A DNA stretch of 64,000 bases, taken from assembly GCA_030549495.1 (NCBI GenBank), contig JAUIRK010000570.1, positions 1,775,501-1,839,500 of the forward strand, given 5' to 3'. This DNA comes from Nectonema munidae. Taxonomy: Eukaryota; Nematomorpha; Nectonematoida; Nectonematidae. Under the pieces are notes generated by a model, which worked only from the letters and a program-made list of their open reading frames with translations, did not search any database and was not told where the DNA came from. This document shows positions 59,286 through 64,000 of this stretch, in pieces (position 1 is the stretch's first letter; every line of letters begins with the position of its first letter). Both the position numbers and the translations under genes were made by a program.

Positions 59286-60475
59286 TTAGATCTTTGTAGT
59301 GTTTTTGACTAAATGAAGAGTGCGAAGTAGTACGGAAGAAAAATTAGAGCGACAGTTAAACCGTGGTATATGGAGTTTGTCTCTATGCCGAGTATGATAA
59401 GTGTGTATGCGAAAATTATTTTTAAATAGATAGCTAAACGATCCTGAATTCAAAATTTTTTTGTATAAAACATGAAACATGCATGCAAGTTTATTTGATC
59501 TAAATCAAAATCCTTTCCACTGTTTCTCATGCCACAAAAATTGTGAAATTTTGAAACTAATTTAATTAAGAATCTGAAAACTTTTAACCGCATATTAGGT
59601 TGCAATATTTGATATGAGGATTTGCAAAAGCATAATACAGTGTTTTTCTAGAGGTGTAAGGTAAGAAAGCTTTAATCTTATTAAAACAACCAAAAAGACG
59701 GGTTTACGATAAATTTTTTATGTGTATTTTCCACGAAAATTTTTCACATAGTGTTATTCCTAGATAATGTATGTTAGATGCTCTGTTTACTTTTTGATTA
59801 TTGAGAAAAAAATCTGTATGAAAAGATTTGAATCTTTTAGAAAAAACTATGTACTTTGATTTGTCCATGTTCAAGCTCATTTTGTTCACGACGCACCCTT
59901 GATCAATACAATTTAGAATCTTTGAAATAAAATCAAAAGTATTGTTCCAATCTGTGTTAAAGATAAGTGTTACATCATCAGCATATAAAATAATTTCTGC
60001 TGGGGCGTGAATACATTTTGTTATGTCATTGATAAACATAAGAAATATTAGGGGCCCAAGAATTGATACCTGTGCTACTCCTGTTTCAGTAAGATAAAAG
60101 TTAGAGCTTTGATTAGAATAAAAAACACAATTTTTCCAAGGAATTAAGATAATTCTTAATGAGTTTAAACGTATGACTTTTTATTCCAATTTTTTATAAT
60201 TTATAAAGCAATACTCTGTGATCAACCTTATCAAAAGCTTTTGTAAAATCTAAAAAGAAACAAATGATTATCTCGTTTTTATCACACGAACTTGATAATA
60301 GCTTAGTTATAGCATCCTCGGTTGATCTTTTGGGTTCATGAAAAAAATCAGCTTTTCTGAGATAATCAAGCAATTTTGAATGGATAATTTTTTCAAAGAT
60401 TTTGGAGAAATTGGATATCATTGAGATGGGTCTGTAAGAACATCGTTTATTTGCTTTCAACACAGGAATTATCTG
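59286..60475 (-). pseudogene. LINE relic (CR1/Jockey group), RT and C-terminus
   Basis: On the minus strand: YRPISMISNFSKIFEKIIHS, FFLDFTKAFDKVDHRVLLYK (60463-60194), then MFINDITKCIHAPAEIILYA followed by DDVTLI (catalytic YADD; 60039-59960) and NIHYLGITLCEKFSWKIHIK, and a C-terminal part with THYHTRHRDKLHIPRF-like sequence (59480-59286). A frame change lies between the first two blocks. The 5' half is missing. Confidence 0.85.
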
Positions 60476-61945
60476 TGTACACAGAGCTCTACTTACTACC
60501 TATACTTTTTAATTTTGGTAATATAAAACTTATTAAGTATGATAGCAATGTGACGTTAAAAAAGGCATGCGTTTTATGATAATAAGTAGAAACTTAAAAA
60601 ACTGTGCGTTTATAGCAGCCTGTACATACATATCTTCATTTATACTAATGTATAATAATGTCTCAGTGAATATTTTGATACATATCTTTCATAAATATGT
60701 GGTAAATGTCATGTCACAAACGAATTTAGATACGGTGAAAGTAACAATATAAACAAAGACTCTACTATAAATCAAGATTTAAACGTATTTCATTATAAAA
60801 TATCAAAAAGGGGCAATAAAAATTGACTTATAAATCGTTTGACCTAACGACTTAAAAAAGTTGTCGTTATTTCTTTAAAAAATTGACATACATTTTTTTC
60901 TCTATTATCACTTTTCCTAATTAATTAATAAGAAAGAAAGAAATATTTAAATTAAAAATCGCAATCTTTAGACAAAGGATGATGACAGATGATTACAATT
61001 TCGCGTTTATTCATTCTTTCCAACATGTAATATATCGTATACCATTTACTTCATCCTTCAAACTATATTGCTATATAAACAGAACCAATCCTTTATAGTA
61101 AATTTTCAACATTCCGTTTTTCAATTATTTTTGTAGATTGAAAATAATATGAAGCAAATTATCTCGCAAACATTCTTTAATACTAATTTTTTCGTTTCTT
61201 AACACAAATTCCTCTGCTTTAAACTTTTCCACAAACTTTTTCACTTTCCACAAAGTTTTTAGATTTCAGCAATAAGTAATCATCTTCATTGTCTAACGCG
61301 TGAGTTTGGAAAAACTTTAATTCGAAAAAAGTTCTTTTCTTTTTCTTTTTTACTTTTTTGCTTGTTTATGGGATAACAGTTCATTTACTGGTCTGACACA
61401 AAATATGCTTTAACTTTCAAAGCACAGTTATGCTAAAATGCGAAAAACAAGTCAGATGAAACAAACATGGATACACTATTAGTAATTAACAAGCTAAAAT
61501 ACCTTATTTTGAAACATCATTAAATAAAAACATGTTTTCGATTTTACATCTTTAATGAGATCACAAATGGAAATGCTATTTTCTGAAAAGTTTACAAAAT
61601 CTAGATTATTTATAAAAAAGAGATACTTAAAAAAGTTGACTTTTGTCTCTTAGAAGAAGTGTTATTAGAAAATAAAAGTCTATATTCTTGACATTTAACT
61701 GCCCTAACTATAATTATCTGCTTTGCATGTCTTATTTGCAAAATGGCACTTGAGATGCAAATTTTAACTTTCTGATGCTATGGTATATTTTTGATTTGCC
61801 ATGGTATGTCGTCTCCAGAGAAAAGGTTAATTATAGCGTTTAGTACTTCTGAAAGTTTCTTATCTCCTTGTCAAACAAGCAAAGTCATAATATCCCTTGG
61901 TATTTTCCCATTATAATTGCCTACATTTTAAAATAAATATATATT
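60476..61945. other. AT-rich intergenic sequence
   Basis: No gene or repeat end recognised. Confidence 0.5.
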
Positions 61946-61949
61946 TTGT

Positions 61950-63330
61950 ATAAAATAGATTATTTTGAAAAATAAAGATATGCCCCTAAATATAATCATA
62001 CAAGATATGTATTTTAAATATCCCTGATCTACCAAGATGATCTTGAATACTTGAAAAGCACCTATTTTTCTTTGTTAATTTTTGGTGATGGCAATGAATG
62101 CCCTCTTCACCAGATCGTTGACTACCTTTATATATTATGGACAACAACACCTCCATTTGATATGACACTTGTGATTGTCAAGTTGCAGGTAACAACTTAA
62201 GGAAAAAGTTTTTAGGATCAAGAAGAATAACAAAAATCCTGTTATTTCGAATTAAGTGAGAGAGTTTGGTAAACGACTTCAAGTAGAGAAATACTGTAAC
62301 ACAAGGGTCGAAAAACGCAGGTTTTTTGTTTTGACTTTACAGTGTGTGGTTTGTTTTTCCTCAGACTCTTAGACATGACTTGAAAGGAGACTTAGGCGAA
62401 TGGCTTGTTCCATTAATTACCAAAGAAGCCTACTCAAAGTAGATAGTGACCGTCTGAGAGAGACATCTGTCAACACTGTTTCACTCTCTTAACTCCACTT
62501 AAAATTGAAGGTCATTGGATGGTGGAACAGCACATCTGACAGCTCGCATCACATGTAGAAAAGAGCATTGAACACACAAATTCAGTCCAAAATTTTTCAT
62601 TTTAGCTTTGTTCATAATTGAGTTGCTGCCCAAACATCTTTGCAATGTAGATGATTGTGGACATCTACCGACCCTGATTATGTGCACCAAGTAGCATCCA
62701 ATATGTTCCACGAGTAGGAGTGACACCAAGCAAGATCAACATTAATTTAGCAGATTCGCGGTAATCATTTGTAGAAAAGAACTCATTTCTTCATTCCCAG
62801 ATGTCAGCAAATCTTAAAAAAGCTTAATGTTTCTAAAAAGCAAAAGTTTGAGTCTCCCATCAAAAATCTTCATTGTTGAATAGTTAGTTGTGTCTCTGAA
62901 TGAAACCCAATTTTTTTAACTCCTTTAACTCTTGGTTCTCTGGACCAACCGTTGCGCCAAAGTATTATTGCCACACTGCACACAATATAAGCTTCATAAC
63001 ATGTTGCCGGCAACCAAAATAAATATCTTTTTGTGAAGTATCTTTTCTGATTTTACTGAAGCCTCATTTTTGCATTGGTAATTAAAAGCAGATATATCGG
63101 ATCACATTCTGCTTTAGTTTGAGTCCTCTGCCATCAGCAATTATGAGAACACCAAGAAATTTACGTTCTGAAGTTTTGAGTTCTAGAAATTAGCACACCT
63201 AGTCTCTCGTAATCACAAGGAATTATTTTTCCATCCCAATGCAAAGTAACATAAACTGATAAAGCAGAACTTTCCTTTATATTTTCAGCTCCACAGTTTT
63301 GAACTTTACAGCTACTCGTCAGCTGCTTTT
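61950..63330 (-). mobile_element. Decayed copy 2 of the unnamed transposase-like family
   Basis: Minus-strand frames show the same ordered motifs as 1130-2870: VTLHWDGKIIPCDYERLGVL (about 63250-63190), YRESAKLMLILLGVTPTRG followed by a GAH...RWM...IYIAKMF block (about 62760-62620), MRAVRCAVPPSNDLQF (about 62540-62500) and VVNDLVKRAFIAITKN (about 62130-62080). Broken in several places and more diverged than copy 1. Confidence 0.6.
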
Positions 63331-64000
63331 CTAAGAAAGAGTTGTAGTGTGTATGTCAGTCCCACTTTCAGAAATTAACCATGCCATAAATGCTGTTCTC
63401 TGGACCAGTTTAACATTTAGGGATCAGGCATTAGACAAATTATTGGACTTTGAAATAGATTATTTGAAGTTACAGTTTAATTTTTTGTTTCTGCTGACGC
63501 CTAGAATTCATGATACTGTTTATCATTGGTTTATTGGTTGAGTTCAGTAAATGAAATTAATGTTGCTGCAGATTCTGAAAAACACATTTTAGAGTTCTCT
63601 TACTTTTGATAAATACCAAACCTGATTGTGCCTAAATTTTGAAGATATTTTCTTTGGTATTCGTTTTCTTCAGCACTAAGAGATACTTTTTTCTGGCAAC
63701 GCAGGGCTTTGAGAAATACAGGATCTTCGTTTTTTTCTTCATTATTACGAAATCGTTTTTTTATATTTTCTTTTTAGCTTATGTGAAATACAAAAATACG
63801 AAACTAATCAGAAATAAATAAGGCTTCCTTATTTAAAAATAATATCTTTACAATTAACGCCATCTAAATATTTCTTTGTATGCTTCAAATGTGGCCTTTT
63901 CTATGTCTCTTTATGAGTTCATAATGTGTTTGTTATTAATTCAGATCCCCTAACATTGAAGAAAATAATGAATGCTTCGCCTGGTGTTTACTTTACATAA
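63331..64000. other. Window end, no confident gene
   Basis: A plus-strand open stretch at 63347-63541 has no recognisable match. AT-rich. Confidence 0.4.

Noticed and set aside
1-64000. LTR retrotransposons, endogenous retroviruses or Polintons
   Set aside because: No long terminal direct repeats, gag/pol/protease motifs, capsid or packaging-ATPase motifs were seen on either strand.

Overview
The window is AT-rich animal DNA with spliced host genes, long introns and a very high load of transposable-element relics. I see no operons, no rRNA, no functional tRNA gene and no LTR, retroviral or Polinton element. The mixture (several hAT families, piggyBac, Tigger/pogo, an EnSpm/CACTA element with a SAM domain, CR1/Jockey-type LINEs, tRNA-derived SINEs) together with the sequence of the host carrier gene suggests an invertebrate, most likely an arthropod; a copepod-like genome would fit. 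The species is inference.

Host gene 1 (minus strand, 7285-32288) is a complete five-exon mitochondrial carrier of the SLC25A44 type. All four introns join in phase with GT/AG sites (exon ends 31961/29027, 28700/24754, 24654/13542, 13415/7473), and a poly(A) signal lies 94 bases after the stop. The introns are filled with mobile elements. Intron 3 carries a hAT copy (14888-17904), a hAT MITE (17919-18421) and a 5.5-kb near-perfect giant palindrome (18432-23904). Intron 2 carries two hAT elements with clear 8-bp target duplications. Introns 1 and 4 carry SINE, Tigger, piggyBac-type and solo hAT ends.

Host gene 2 (plus strand, 52963-57181) is a three-exon gene for a 134-residue cysteine-free secreted protein that I do not recognise. 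It has a TATA box, a signal peptide, three exons joined at phase-1 junctions and poly(A) signals. Its introns hold hAT MITEs and a MITE split by a SINE.

Between the two genes, 34-52 kb is a graveyard of nested elements. A LINE (42.2-48.1 kb) is interrupted by a 4.0-kb EnSpm/CACTA element and abuts a piggyBac relic, next to a ZMYM1-type hAT. The two ends of the window (about 1.1-2.9 kb and 62-63.3 kb) each hold a decayed copy of the same widespread transposase-like family, in the same orientation.

The most unusual items are the giant palindrome (about 99% identity where its outer arms were compared by eye, flanked by TA, transcribed as part of an intron), the unrecognised secreted-protein gene, a 68-nt microRNA-like hairpin at 5093-5160, and the EnSpm insertion that splits the LINE between the codons just before YADD with no net bases added.
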